64,000 nucleotides of DNA from Augochlora pura. Lineage: Eukaryota; Arthropoda; Insecta; Hymenoptera; Halictidae. The stretch covers positions 20,269,412-20,333,411 of the forward strand of contig NC_135772.1 in assembly GCF_028453695.1 (NCBI RefSeq). The letters run 5' to 3'. This document shows, in pieces, positions 1 to 13,005 of this stretch. Numbering within the stretch: the first letter of the stretch is position 1; the number at the start of each line of letters is the position of its first letter. The notes under the pieces were generated by a model, which was not told the origin of the DNA, ran no database searches, and saw only the letters and a program-made list of their open reading frames with translations. The position numbers were made by a program, and so were the translations under genes.

Positions 1-1494
1 AAATTCCAGATGACTTTGGAACTCAATTATAATCAGTTTCAATAGACACAGAAATGATTACGGATTTTTATCACACTTCCAAATAGAATATTTAATTATT
101 ACAAACGTTTCTCGCAGACTTAAATGGCAACAGCTTTTCCGTGGAGATTTAAATGCTACGTACTTTCGGCAGAAATTTCAAACAGATTTTCCAGTGGCAA
201 GAAAAATACACGGTAAATGTTCGCCGCAACTTAACACCGCATCTGCCGCATCTATAAACGCGCAGCAAAGAAAATTCTGAAATGTTGTTCCAGTTTTTTT
301 CCGGTGACGCGAGAAGAATTACGAGCCGGGGTACTCTCGGAGCAATTAATCGCAGGCTCGAAGATGCGCGCGGCCCACCCCCGCGGAGCTCGGTCGGCAT
401 AAACCCGAAAAGTTTCGGGGTACATTTTCCGGGATATTTGCTCGCGGACCGGGTCAAGAGGTTGGCCGCGCGAGGAAAAACCGGTTCGGTTAAGTGTAAC
501 ACACAGAGTCCCCGAGGAAAAAAAAAAGCGTTTCTCTTTACGGGGCTGCAACAATCCCGGGCCGGGTTTGGAATCGATATCCAAAGCGCATCCCGCAACC
601 GCACCCGTGTGCCCGTCGTTTCCTCCACCTCCGCCTCCTCCACCTCCACCTCCCTCTCCCTCCCCCGCCGCTGTATATTTCAACGCAAACATTTGTCGAC
701 CGTTTTGACGATGACAAAATGTTTTCCCTTCGTACGCCGGCTGCATTTCACCCATAAAATTCCTATCGCCCAAGCACGAGACGGGGAATGCCCCCGTGAA
801 AAACGTTTCAGTTCCGCGCCGTGTTGCACGGCCGATTGCTTCGTACCTAAAAAACCATCGACAACAAGGAACTCTCTCTCTCTCTTTTTTTTTTCGTTTC
901 GTCGCCGGATAATTCGTTTTTCGCCGACTATTTTTCACGCGACCCCCCCACCCCCCCCCCCCGTCCCACCCTCGCGCGCACACCCGGATTACATCCGCCC
1001 TTTGTAGATCCCGCTGGAACGCGAGAGCCCGGTTCCATTTAGATCTGTCAACGTCCGCCAATGGGCTTCAAGTGATTAACAATGCCCGCCCGTAGAATTT
1101 CATTTGGGTGTTCATGGCCCGTCGTCAGCGCGGCCCACCCCCCGTCCGATCGGCGGCCGCCAGCCTCTCCTGCCAGCGGCAAGTCGCGCGGGGAGGGCAA
1201 CGTTTCTAACGATTTAATAAACGGCTGGATCTTTTGTCGCGAAACGCGCGTTCTTGTTACCTCTTTGTTCTTCTGTCGTTCGCAAAAGCCCGCGCCGCGC
1301 GGTTCATTCGCGCGATTACGCGGACCTTTTTATATCGCTGGCTGCCCGTCGTGTACTGTATTTGTTCCCCGTCGGCGTCTCATTGTTCGAAGGAGAAAGG
1401 ATTTATTTATTAATTTTTACTTGTTATTATCTTCTGTTTGGTAGGATTATTTAGTTATCGTTGTCTTTCAGTTGTTGATAGTTTTACTTGTTAC
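1..1494. other. Non-coding stretch with TCC and poly-C tracts
   Basis: No coding similarity was recognised. A (TCC/ACC)n tract occupies 621-665, a CT run followed by T occupies 872-894, and a near-pure C tract occupies 943-962. Long frames on both strands across 250-1060 come from these GC-rich low-complexity tracts (Gly and Pro runs). Confidence 0.5.
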
Positions 1495-1496
1495 TA

Positions 1497-1720
1497 AAGG
1501 GTGTCCGAAAATTCGCGCAAGATTTGAATTTTGCGCCATTTGTGCGGTAAAGTGTTGCCAACCAAAAAAAAAATACAGAATGTCAGCTGACAGTTCAGGG
1601 TTATTAAAGATGGAGCACCACACAAAATACTATACAAATCAATAAAAAATTTACAATTTTTAATTATAAATCTGTGTTTTCTATCAGAATTACTTCTTGC
1701 GTGAATTTCGGGACACCCTT
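1497..1720. mobile_element. TA-flanked MITE, 224 bp, mariner/Tc1-like
   Basis: The left end AAGGGTGTCCGAAAATTCGC is matched in inverse by the right end, which read inward begins AAGGGTGTCCCGAAATTCAC. The inverted repeats are about 27 bp with a few mismatches, and both outer ends abut TA (1495-1496 and 1721-1722), the target site of the mariner/Tc1 superfamily. The inside is AT-rich with no transposase. It is a non-autonomous element; superfamily is inferred from the TA flank. Confidence 0.75.
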
Positions 1721-1722
1721 TA

Positions 1723-3154
1723 GTTATTTAATTGGAAAAGAAAGGAAATGTCGGCGTCGAGGTTAGATTTCTAGCGAAATAGGCCAGCGGTAATTATGTT
1801 GGTCGATTACGGTTCTCCTGCCTTCGTCGAAATAATCTAGGAACTCGGTTAATTAATCACATACTGTAATTATTACAGTCATTAATGCCACCGCAATTTG
1901 TCGTATTAAATGTACTACTAAATACGAGGGTTGCTTTCGTGCGTCATAACATTGCGAAGAAAAATCGCAGCCGAGTCTCCTCTATTCTCTCTTTAATCAA
2001 AAACAGAATCCTTTGGAATAATTTACAAATTTGTCACTTTATGATACTAGGAAATTTTTAGTATAAAACAGACGTCTTCGGAGGCGCATAAAAATACGAG
2101 TCGACCGTGTCGTTTCGAGAAAGAGGGACGGAATATCGCGTCGTTCCGTAATAGGTGCCTTTAGCTCGGTTCAAGGGTCGTTCCTCGAAGGGAAAAGAAA
2201 AGGAGCGTCGGTGACAGAAGGGTGAGAAGGTGGGGGGAGGCAGTGACAGAGAGCCGGAAGTGGCGCGCTCTGGGAATATGGCTGGAATTTCGCCGGAATC
2301 GGAAAGCATTCCCACTCTTCCGCGTCGCGACCGCGGCCCTGGCCTGTTCGGGGAACCGCCGACAAAACCGAGAGCATCGTTCCTCCGTGCTCGTAATTCG
2401 TCTGACTATACGGACCAGTGTATCCGGCTGTTCCAAGTTCCTGCTCTCTCTCTTTTTCGATCCGCGGCATGATAACGTCGACCTCGTCGACGCGCAACCG
2501 TTTCGAAATCTATTCCGCGCGCTGACGATTATTATCTAGCGATCGTCGGGTTTTTCGACGCCGCCTGTGTTGGCCACGGATATACGTCAACCGTCGAATC
2601 TCGACGGACGGGTCGCGGCACGCTGAAATCAATCCGGCAAATTGGCGTTTGTTTAACACCCGATATGATGCAACGGCGGCCGCGTAGGGTTGATGTCCCA
2701 ATTATCGCGCGCGTTCCGATTGTCATGCGTTCGGATTAAAATCGCGTGGAAAAAGGGAAGCGCGCGTAAATTGACGATCATTTTTATCATGTTTATCTCC
2801 GGTTGTTTCGCTTCTTTCTGGTTATTTTGCTGGGTTTATGATTAAGGGGTAGAAAAGTAAATACAGAAATTACGACTCAATTGCGCGAGAGAAAAATCAT
2901 ATAAAAATGTTCCCCATCTTTCAATCACTGTAGCAAGGTGTACACGTTCGCGGGCGAGGCGAACGAGACAACGACGAGGCGGAGTTTAAATACGCTGTTA
3001 TTATTCCGGAATAACCAGCGCCCGAATGGAGCGACCATAACTGAGCGCGGGAGGGTTAATTAAATTCATCACCGGAAGAAAGTCCGGGCGGCAGTCGATG
3101 AGAGCGTCGCCCCCTGCGAGAGTCGCGTCTTATTTCAGCGCAGTCTCGAAAGTT
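1723..3154. other. Non-coding stretch without recognised feature
   Basis: The sequence passes from AT-rich (1723-2100) to GC-rich (2100-2750) and back. Frames up to 108 codons on both strands at 2058-2540 overlap one another and lack any recognisable motif. Confidence 0.4.
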
Positions 3155-3155
3155 T

Positions 3156-3255
3156 CGACGCGACGCGACGCGACGCGGATGCAACGACACGGTTGCAACG
3201 CGAGCTGGCACGACACGGCGCGCGCGCTTGCGTTGCGACGCGACGCGACGCGACG
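3156..3255. repeat. CGACG pentanucleotide repeats
   Basis: Two runs of (CGACG)n, at about 3156-3178 and 3236-3255, are separated by about 57 bp of related CG-rich sequence (ACACGG, CGCGCGCG). It is a CpG-dense simple repeat. Confidence 0.8.
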
Positions 3256-3647
3256 GTTTGTCATTATGAAAAGCCATTTCGTGCCAATGCAATTACAAGC
3301 CGGGGCATCGCAGTTGCACCGTGTTGCGGGGTCCGCGCGTATTTGCGTTTTAATGCGTGCGTTGCCCCCGCGCCTGCGAACCGTCCCCGATTTCCATCGG
3401 CCGCCTGTCTGAGTGGCGATTCAGGCCAAGCAGAATCCCGGAATACCAATGCGCTTCTTAATCGATTATGCATCCGTCCGACGTCGACTTCCAGCTGCCA
3501 CGGGCCACTCTCGCGCCGCACCGAAAGAACGCCGTCGTACCAGATTATGGCAGCCGGGAAATATTTCCAGGATTCGATGGCTACTATAGCTGTCGTTAAA
3601 AGCGAGAAGGACGGTGATTATATAGTATAGCAAATGGTTAAATGCTC

Positions 3648-3752
3648 AAATATAATTATATATAACTATGCATAATTTTATAAATATATATAACTATGCA
3701 TAATTGTATAAATATATATAAGTATGCATAATTGTATAAATATATATAATTG
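3648..3752. repeat. 28-bp AT-rich minisatellite, about 3 copies
   Basis: Units containing CTATGCATAATT followed by TATAAATATATA repeat with a 28-bp period (anchors at 3666, 3694 and 3722). Confidence 0.7.
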
Positions 3753-3753
3753 A

Positions 3754-3790
3754 TATTGGGTTGGCGAATAAACTCGCAGAGCATTTGCAT
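3754..3790 (+). mobile_element. Possible solitary mariner terminal repeat
   Basis: TA followed by TTGGGTTGGCGAATAA resembles the termini of mariner elements (TTRGGTTGGC type). No matching inverted end was seen downstream, so this is at most a fragment. Confidence 0.3.
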
Positions 3791-4985
3791 TAATTAACAA
3801 ACCGAGTAATCTGTTCGAAAGCTCTTTCTCAGCTCTAAAAATCTTTTAAATTCTCTTTTTTAAATGATTTAATTTCTCGCGATGTTCTAGGCTTGGAAAT
3901 GCAATATCCTAGTGGCAAACATCGCAACGTACCCCAAAAATGGGGCGGTCGATACTTTCAAAATTCCAGAATAAATACTAAAATAATAATAAAATCTTGA
4001 TTTCTGAATCGCCGCAAATAGCGAATAAAATGAAAAATTCTAGCTAAAGAACAGCTTCTCCCCCCACCTCCGAGCGTTGTTTAAATAAACACCGTTTTTT
4101 AGAACACCGTGGAAAATAAAAATACTGTCCAAGGGATGGCGACTCCGTAATGAAGAACAAATGAAAAACGCTGTTCCGCCTTTTGTCTGTTCGGTTTTCA
4201 ATTTTAGCGTGAAAAGTTTGATATAAGGCAGCGGCAGAGGGGGAGGGTGCAACTGACATAATAATAACCGGGTTGTGTCTGCGAGTGTCGGAACTATATA
4301 AATTGTAGGTCAAGTGACGAGCACCGGATACTCAATTACGGGCGACGACAGGCTCCAATTAGAATAAACGCCTCATTAAAATTTATTAAACTTTCTGCCC
4401 CCCGCGCCGGGTTTAATAATTGCACGCGTAATGGTAATAACAAGAGACAATGCTGCACTCGAGGGGGTGAATTTATTCTTCTTCTATTTTTTTTCCTCTC
4501 AGTCAGCCGAACACAATGAGGAACAGCGAAGTTTTCTTATCGAGCATTGATCTTCGAGCAGTTCTGAATGAAAGGGCGAAGGGCGGAAGGGAAACGAGAG
4601 AGAAGAGCGTTTTCGTGAATAGGAAGCCTGGGTGAAAGTAACTGAACCGGTTTGTTATTCTAGATCTTATAAATAGCGAACGGGGTGCGCTGGATTATTA
4701 TTAATAATTTGCGACGTTTTCACGTGGGCGTTCGGCGAGTTCGTGGCGTTATTAACGCAGCCGCTCCATTGACGGTGGGGAGATTAATATAACCTAGTGC
4801 TTGCGTGTTCTGCGGCGACATTTACGAATATCTTGGACGAGAGAAAATTCTCGTTTTCGACTTTTATTTTTTAATTTTTAATTTTTTTTCTTTTTAGTTT
4901 CATTTAACCAGAAACGTATTTAGTTTAATAGATTGGAATTCATTATCGTGTAGACATGGTCGCATTATCTGTACTCACGTTTTTG
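3791..4985. other. Non-coding AT-rich stretch without recognised feature
   Basis: Mostly AT-rich sequence with no recognisable coding similarity, no clear tandem repeat and no inverted ends. Confidence 0.4.
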
Positions 4986-5620
4986 TATCGAGGCTGAATA
5001 ATTTATGGTAAAGTGGAGCATTATTTTTATTATTCATTAATGCTGATATTTATTTTATTAATATTGATCGGCAGATTTATTACACGATTGGAAATTTTTA
5101 TAACGTTTGCATTGACATTTTCGTATTAAGCAATTCATACTGCGGCGGAGCATTTCTATGTTATTTATTAATATTGATTGCTAAATTTATTATCCAAATG
5201 GAGATTTATATATCCTTTAAATTCACGTTTTCATATTAAGGACGAGTAATTTATATCAAAGTGGGGCACACCTATATTATTTAACCGAGGATTAATATTG
5301 ATTAGGAGATTTATTAGCCAAGTGGATATTTTTATACCCTTTAAATCGACACTTTTATACTAATGAAGAGCTCATATCGATCAGAAAAATTTCTTTATTA
5401 TTTAACCGACGATTAATATTGATCGGTAAATCTATCGTCGAAATGGAAATTTTTATACCATTTAAATTCACGTTATTATATTAACAGCTCGAAATTTATC
5501 CTCGCACGAGGCATTCCTTTGTTATTTAAGGATTAGTATCGTTCGATAGAATCGTTCTCGACTGTCCGAGATTTCTATATTATTTAATAAATTGCAATTT
5601 ATTCTCGGACAGACATTTTT
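4985..5620. repeat. Diverged tandem repeat, period about 110-124 bp
   Basis: The phrase ATATTGAT recurs at 5061, 5171, 5295 and 5416, each followed by a variant of GGTAAATTTATT, then GGAAATTTTTATA, then TTTAAATTCACGTTT. A weaker unit follows near 5530 and a partial one precedes near 4985. Copies are well diverged, so the array is old. Confidence 0.65.
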
Positions 5621-7194
5621 CATTGTTAACGAGAAAAAGTGGTGATAAAAGAAGCCGGCGAAAAGCTATACCCGTTCAGAGACAATGGCACGAACCTCTC
5701 GCAGAAGTTCATCGATGGAATACCAACAATAATAGGGTAATTAATTATGTAGGTGTATTGTGCGACCTTTGCGTCTGACAAACAGCGAGTACTCGAAGTA
5801 GTAGAGTAGCCACAGTGATTTCGTGGAACTGCATACCTTGTTCGAAACAATGCCGCGGCGGCACGTGAAATATGCATCGATGATGTATGTAATAGCCGCG
5901 ATTCGAAGAAAATCGTCGGGGAAATAGATTTCATCGGGTTGGCGCGCGCATCGCCGACAATAAAGCGACCGGTATACTCGTAAGAACCGCATTTATATTT
6001 ATGCAAGACAGCGGGAACGTCGTTGCAAAAAGCTTGCCATTGGAAACTTGAAATCAATAATCAATTTCTTTTTTTATCACAGTCGACACGTTTCAAGTAT
6101 TCAATTTGCAAGCTAATACGGTGTTTTAATAATTATTTAAGGGTGCTTAAGATTGTGTAATTAAGGTGCTATTAATAGCAATTAATCAACGGATGAAAAG
6201 TAAAATGATAATAAAAATTAAAATCAGTACTCCAGAAATAACTAAAATTTAATAACTAAAAATTATAAAACGTGTACTTAATACGCACAATAAAACATCG
6301 TAAATAATAAATTAAGTAATTCTAAGTTCGTCAAAAAATTACCAGCGACTGCAGTAGAATTAAAATTCTAAAACAATAGAATAATAAATAAATAGACACC
6401 TCCTACAATTTTAGTACAAATAAAAGACAATTGCAGCGAATTATGAACTATTAAAAAATCCTGTATTTAAAACCCAGATTGATTTTCATTCAAAGTTGAC
6501 GTCGCATCGAGACAATGTCACTTCGGCGTCGCTTCAATAATTTACGCATCGAATTGTTCCACATCGTTGACAAAAGTTGCGCTTGTAGCGCGATGATTTT
6601 GCGTCATGGATCGCTGTCCCGTCCCGAACCCGCGGAAGAAACGCGAGCACATTTATCAATCCCCATAAAGCTAAACTTTGCGCATTCCTCGCTCAGGCCG
6701 TAGCTAAACGCGCTCGCGAGCGCCTGCGCTATTGATCGACGCATAATCCACGGATCCATCCATCACGGTCCACTCGTTGATAGATCGTGGACGCGAGGTG
6801 CCCCGGCCAAGGGACAGTAATAGTACGAATCAATTACCTGCGCGAACTTTTAATGCGGCGCGTATTCATCAACGCGCTGCGCAAAATAATTCGTTTCGCC
6901 AACGTTGGCATTCGTCTTTCATTCCGGGATAAAAATCCTTCGCTGCGAAAACCGTGATTCAACTTTTTAATGCAACTGTGCCGGGGTGATTCGGAATTTT
7001 TAAGCAGCACGGAGAATTTTTATTAAATACTTTCACGGTCGATATTAAATGTTCGAGCGATGTCTGTTAACAATGTCATCACTGTTCCGACAGTTTTTGT
7101 TGATTATTTCGCAAAATTTGGGAGAAATGATTTGACTAAGTCGAGCAAATGTTTGATAAAATATTTATAACAGTATAATATTTAATTTCGTAAA
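5621..7194. other. Non-coding stretch without recognised feature
   Basis: AT-rich (6060-6480) with GC-rich patches. The minus-strand frame at 5626-6057 (143 codons) has no domain, no signal peptide and no flanking splice signals that I trust. Confidence 0.4.
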
Positions 7195-7199
7195 AATAA

Positions 7200-7368
7200 G
7201 GTAAGAGCGTAATTATTATTGATATAGTTATATAGGTGTAATTATCATTGACACAATTAAATAGGTGTAATTATCATTGACATAATTATATAGGTGTAAT
7301 TATCATTGACATAATCATATAGGTGCAATTACAATTGACATAATCATATAGGTATGATTATATTACAC
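7200..7368. repeat. 29-bp minisatellite, about 6 copies
   Basis: Copies of ATAGGTGTAATTATCATTGA followed by CATAATTAT repeat with a 29-bp period between about 7200 and 7368, with a few substitutions per unit. Confidence 0.8.
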
Positions 7369-10074
7369 CTTGACACAACTCTAATTATAACAAATTAAAC
7401 GAAGAATTATCGAAACGATTTCGCTCGTCGAATTTCGATCGGAACGTATCGCCGACAAACGACGGTAATATCACGCTAGATAAATTACCATCGGCGCGAA
7501 TAGGTAAAACTCTGGAGCGCGACGATTTCCTCTATCGAACATTATACTCGTATCATAGGACCGCGGACGCGTTACCGCGTTATATCGGAATCTCTAGGCT
7601 AACACGATATCGCAAATAGCAGGTCAAATAACATTCCGGCGGTATTAACGGAATCGAAAAATTGTTCGCGCAATATCCGTCCTCTCGCGTGGGCGCGACT
7701 GAACTATAACAAGCGCCGCGAATATAACAGTTTTCGGTTAGCATAATTGAATATTAGAGAACAGCACGCGGACGAACGGCGTCGAGCAAAGCCGTAATTG
7801 TCCGACGATACACGAGGCATTAAATTAAATCGAGCGTCTCCCGTGCGCCATAAATTCGCGTCTACCGTGTCGGAAAATTGAATCGGCCGATCGAGGCGCG
7901 CGCGGAAAAATTGATCGGTTAGGGTGGTTTCTGCGCGCGGGCCGTAAACAAGGGGGGAACGCAAAGAGACCGGCGCAGGATGAAAAGTCTGAATAGATCG
8001 GCCACCGGGCTATTCAGCGTCGGACTTTCCTCGATGGGATCCTACGGGGGCCGGGAAATCAATTGATCGCCGCGGGTAGCATCGTCGAATCCCGGCCCGC
8101 CACAAAAGAGCAGCCGATGCTTGTAACCGAGCATTAATTGCGTCGGCCGGATCGGCGAAATTAATCAAAGCCGCGGCCGCGTGCTCGCTTAATAATTACA
8201 TCGGCCTCGCCGCTAATTGCTGCATCGAAAAATGGTATAAGTTTCCGCGGTTGTATTGGCCGCGATTAACCGGGTGGGGGGCCACCCCGCGCGAGCGCGC
8301 GCGCGCGCGATCAATCAACGTCGAAGCGAATACTTATCTCTCGCGGCAACGATATCCTTTCCTCGTCTATTAATCACGCTTATCGTCGTCTTCTTTTCTT
8401 TCCGATAAAGCGAGAGCAGTGCGAGAGAAAGCTAGAGAGAGAGAGAGAGAGAGCGAAAGCTAGAGGGAGAGCGAAAGCTAGAGAGAGCTGGAGAGAGGAG
8501 GGGGCGAACGAAACACCGGGCCCGCTCAATACCGGCGCGATTGAAACTCCAGAAAACATACATAATTGATAGGCCGTTGCAACGTTGCAGCGTTCCAGCC
8601 TGTGTGCACGCTCTATGCATTAACTTATCTCGCGGCCGCGGCTTATCGCCTCCCCCGCCCCCCCTCTCCTCCCCTCTGCACCCGCGCACGTAATAAACGA
8701 TCATTACGTGAAATAATAAATTCGTGGCGATACCTATCGGGGGGGAAAAAAAGGGCATGCTGCCTCGTTGTACACAAAATTAGCTTGATGGAATTATCAC
8801 TGGTCGCGTTACCTGTCGAAATTCCGCCAACCCCTTTCACGTTTTTACCCCTTTCGGCCTGGCGCGAGAATTTACTTCGATTTCGCCAGACGTGCGCGAT
8901 GGGATTTATTAGTTATTATTTATTATTCGGAAGATTCTAGTACAGGAAATTATTGTATAGTATACGTTGTATAGGAAATTGGAGACCATAATTGGCGATA
9001 CTAATCGAGTAAAAAATTTCAGAGGCATTTGTCAGAAATTAAGGACATAGCTTTTTAGAAAGGATTATAGGGTAACGGGGCTGACGAATAATTATTGTTA
9101 TGCCTAGGGTTTCCCTTCGGACACAATTAACTCTACGTTCACCGAATCGGATATGCAGCCTTTTTGTTCGTTTGTTCTGTTTACTTTAGCGCAAAAATAC
9201 TGTCACTATTTTTTACTCTCTCATTCGATTTACACTTTAATAAAAGCACTGTTACGATTCTTTATTGTCTCTGCCGTATTTATTTTTCAATAAAAATACC
9301 GTCACGGATTTTTTACTCGTTTATTTAGGATATCTCTGAGCGACAAATTGGATACGTTTTATTCGATAAATATAACGTCAACTATGTAAATAAAGCAAAG
9401 AGCAGAGCGATTGGTCATGTCTCACAGTATTTGACACTTTTGGACAGTTTAGATTATAATTTTTACTAGAATATTGCTTCTTGGAAATAAATAAAGTAAT
9501 CAAGAGTGAAGAAATCACTGAATGGCGCTTTATAAATTTAAATTGTTAATCCTCATCGTGCACGGATTTATCCGAGGCGCGTCGAACCCACGCGCGTTGC
9601 GAACATTAAATCAGTGGGCGCCAGGGCGCGTGGTGGTCGAAACATATAGTAATCGTCCGATCGATATTCGAGCGATCTAAAAATAAAACACTTTGGGGAA
9701 GTAAATAAATGGAGCTGCTGGTTTATAGTCGGTGGGGCGCAGTTTACGGGCAGCGTGCCGCTCGCGTCCAGAGAAATGAATAAATCACGGATACGTCGCC
9801 CGCGTGTCATCGTCAATGTATCGCGGAGTCATTGTTCCGTGCTGCGAGCGTATCGGAGCGCCGCCGTGGAAGAAATCGCTTACGCGGAGTCCCGGCGTTC
9901 CAGGAATTCATTTAACGAACCTATTTATATTCCCGGCTATTCCGCCTATCCGATCTATTTAAACGAACGTATCCTTGCGCGGCCGTTTCAGCGCGATGCG
10001 GCTCGCATTAAACCCGCGATGACTGCGAAACAGGCGCTGGCTACGTGCAATGCTCTGTAAGACGTAACCGAGTA
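7369..10074. other. Non-coding stretch with CG and GA microsatellites
   Basis: A (CG)n run lies at 8288-8309 and a GA-rich tract with repeated GCTAGAGAGA blocks at about 8428-8500. Three weak copies of an element containing AAAAATACYGTCAC and TTTTTTACT lie at 9190-9330. No coding similarity was recognised. Confidence 0.5.
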
Positions 10075-10076
10075 TA

Positions 10077-10374
10077 CAGAGTGTCGCAGAAATCACTTGC
10101 GAGTGAGAATGAGGGGTTCTCGAGGTCATTCGAAGCAACTTTTTCCTTTGCGAAAATGTTCTACGAGGCTTCGTTTACGAGTTATTAAGGAAAAACAGCG
10201 ACCAATGAGCGGCGAGATCAGCTAGCGCCAGTCGTCTCGCTGTCTTATTGGTCGGCGCTTTTTCGTTAATAACTAGTAAACGAAGCCTCGTGGAGCATTT
10301 TCGCTAAGGAAAAAGTTGCTTCAAATCACCTCAGGAATCCATCATTTCTGGCGCGTGACTTTTGGAGCACTCTG
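10077..10374. mobile_element. TA-flanked palindromic MITE, 298 bp
   Basis: The ends CAGAGTG and CACTCTG are inverse of each other and flanked by TA on both sides (10075-10076, 10375-10376). Almost the whole element folds on itself: GAAGCAACTTTTTCCTTTGC near 10125 pairs with its inverse near 10308-10325, and the GAGGCTTCGTTTACGAGTTA block near 10168 pairs with its inverse near 10270-10290. A short unpaired centre lies near 10215-10240. It is a long-hairpin MITE with no coding capacity. Confidence 0.8.
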
Positions 10375-10897
10375 TATTTATACAGTATGTACAAGAGTAC
10401 AAGTAAACAACGTAGATACCTACAGAATAATATAAACGACCTTAAGAGGAACTATGACCCTCGGAGATGCTTCATCCTTATCATTTATCATCGTCGATAA
10501 TAACCAGCTACGATTACTCGGATAATGTCGCGCGAGCCGCCCAGTTTGTCTCGTTGCCACGGTTAACAGCCTAACAATAACAACTTTAACGTTCGCGGTG
10601 GATCGGCGAACGTTGGTGCGCGTACTCGCGGCACCGTTACGGAATCATTGAAGTTCCGAACTATCGGATTCCTACGTCGTTCCGATAATATTCCTCGGAG
10701 AGGGGCCACGCGAGTGCTTGCGCGCTAATCTGTTGCCTTTGATCATCGCCGCTGCTTGCGAGAAGCCTTGATTAACCCGCTGCGCCGCCCAAAAAGCCGG
10801 CAACGCGCGAGCCATTATTCCAAAATCATTACTTATCTGTGCTGCGAAACGGAATTTATGACGACTGTAAATTCGAGCTCCTTGCTGTTAGTTTTAA

Positions 10898-11035
10898 CCC
10901 TTTCGTTACGGGTGCCGAATATGATCGGAGTCCGGGCGACGTGTAGGGAGCATTTAATATACTATATAAATATTGGAGATCACTGTCACGAGTCCCGTCA
11001 AGCTCGTGTCAAAGTTACATGTTACAATAAAAGGG
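10898..11035. mobile_element. TTAA-flanked short element (piggyBac-like MITE), 138 bp
   Basis: TTAA (10894-10897) is followed by CCCTTTCGTTACGGG. The right end reads inward as CCCTTTTATTGTAAC and abuts TTAA (11036-11039). TTAA duplication and ends starting CCC fit the piggyBac superfamily. Inside, CACGAG repeats occur near both arms. Confidence 0.55.
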
Positions 11036-11039
11036 TTAA

Positions 11040-12573
11040 CGCTAGGACTAACGAGCTTTAAATCGCATAGAATGCAATGTCGCCTCTCAGGCGTCTCGTT
11101 AACAGAAAAAACAAGGGAGTCTCGACCCTTCCGGTGCAAGTAGACGCGCGTCGATCCTAGCGTGAAAGTAAAAAAGAGAGTTCCGTTGGCCCGCGACGCT
11201 CGCGAAAGCGTTCTATTAATTGAAGCGAACTGGGGATGCACGGAAATCAGGCTCCAACTTTTCCAGTTCGCGTGACGCGCGCGCGCGTGTGTATCGGTAA
11301 AGGGAAAATGATTGGAACGGGGTGTTCGTCGGCGCAACACACGCGAGAGCATTATATTAATTGAAGCGCGGGAGTAGGGGGTGGGATGGATGGAAATCGC
11401 GTTTCAGCTTGCCCACGTTGGCAGTGTGGACAGGGTTCTTTGACGAGACAGCGGATTCCCGGGGCGGCTGTCTTCGGCCCCATCTAATCGTCCGCGGATA
11501 CGGCTGTTATGCCCCGCGTTTGCGAGAGTGGCAAACGAGCGGCGTTCCGCGAATTTGAATGGTTCAGCGTAATAACGAACAAGCAGCGGATGCATTTTTG
11601 GCATCCGGCCCATCCGCGGAAATATGGAGTTGGCAGGGACAATGGCCGATTTCCTTTCGCGAAACTCCCTTTTTGCGCTTTCGTTATCCGGTTTCACCGT
11701 AATACACTTCTACAGCGACGCGCGTCGCGACGAGCATCGCCGTTCGTCGTAAATTCATGATCTCTGAAGTAATACTGTTTCCATCATCCAGGATCTCTAA
11801 TATTTTTTAAAGAGTATACGTAGATGTTAGAGTATATATTATGTCATATGTATATAGAGTATATTTAGAGTATAGAGATGTATATAATGTCTAATATCTT
11901 TTTTAAAAAAAATATATATATAAATAATATGCTACTAAGGCAAAAAATTGTTTCGCCAAGTTTTAAAGACTACTCCGCCAGCCACAGAAATATTTGATAT
12001 TTACTCCGGGTAAAATGCATTCGTTATAAACCGCAGAGAAACAAATATACCGTGTGCTACGGAAAAACAATTTTGGATTCCGAATTGGAGATGTCTTCGA
12101 GCGGAAAGGGTTGATACAGAGTGTATCATGTTCCACGGAATTCATTATAAAGTTCCAATGTACCATCGGTGGGATTCGCTATTGTTTGCGTCCCGAAACA
12201 ATGCTTCATTAGAGCGAACGTTCGAACGGGTATTATTTTAATTAAGCATTATTCATTTGCAGCAAGAACCGACTCGTTGAAACTGTCTGCTGCTCTCCCC
12301 CTTTTGCCAGGAATCTTGTTAACAGAGTTGCGCACGCGAAGGTATCTCTCTGCTTCCTTTTCGGTTCGTATAATCAGCGCTCTTAATATCGCGGAGTGTG
12401 CCCGCCGCGATCTGCAGGGTTGTGTTTTCATTTAATTCTATCACGGAGATTGTCACGTTGTTGCGTCGCGAATTCGATTGGATCGAGCGCGTGTCGTTCG
12501 AGTTATGGAAAACAACTTAGCCGTGGACTCGATTAACGCTCGCGAACTCGTGCGATTTACCACGACCCGTCAA
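11040..12573. other. Non-coding stretch without recognised feature
   Basis: GC-rich to 11760, with a CG run at 11277-11287, then AT-rich with TATA-type repeats at 11800-11930. The overlapping frames at 11361-11760 are on opposite strands and have no recognisable domains. Confidence 0.4.
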
Positions 12574-13005
12574 CATTTAATATTTAATATTTAATACTCA
12601 GTACTCGATATTCAGTGTTCAGTGTTTAATATTCTATATTCAGAGCTCAATACTCAATATTCAATAATCACTGCTCTATACTCAATATTTAATATTCATT
12701 ATTTAATACTCGATACTCAGCTTTCAATATCGAATACCCAATACTCAACTTTTAATATTCGATATTCGATACTTGATATTCAATATTCGATATTTAATAC
12801 TTAATACTCAATATTCGATATTTAATGCTGAATACTCAATATTCGATATTTAATACTTAATACTCAATATTCGATATTTAATACTCAATATTCAATATTC
12901 GATATTTAATACTGAATACTCAATATTCAATATTCGATATTTAATACTGAATACTCAATATTCAATATTCTATACTGAATACTCAATATTCGGTACTCGA
13001 TATAT
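12574..13005. repeat. Heptanucleotide-based satellite, AATATTC type, about 430 bp
   Basis: The array is built of 7-mers: AATATTC, AATACTC, GATATTT, AATACTG, AATACTT. In its second half these are organised into 28-bp and 35-bp higher-order units. The frame of Tyr-Ser-Ile-Asn repeats across it is an artefact. Confidence 0.9.

Noticed and set aside
252..1061. 269-codon minus-strand and 241-codon plus-strand frames
   Set aside because: They overlap on opposite strands and owe their length to poly-C/TCC tracts that lack stops; no recognisable motif.
12574..13005. CRISPR-like or regular spaced array
   Set aside because: Units are contiguous 7-mers without unique spacers, in a eukaryotic context.
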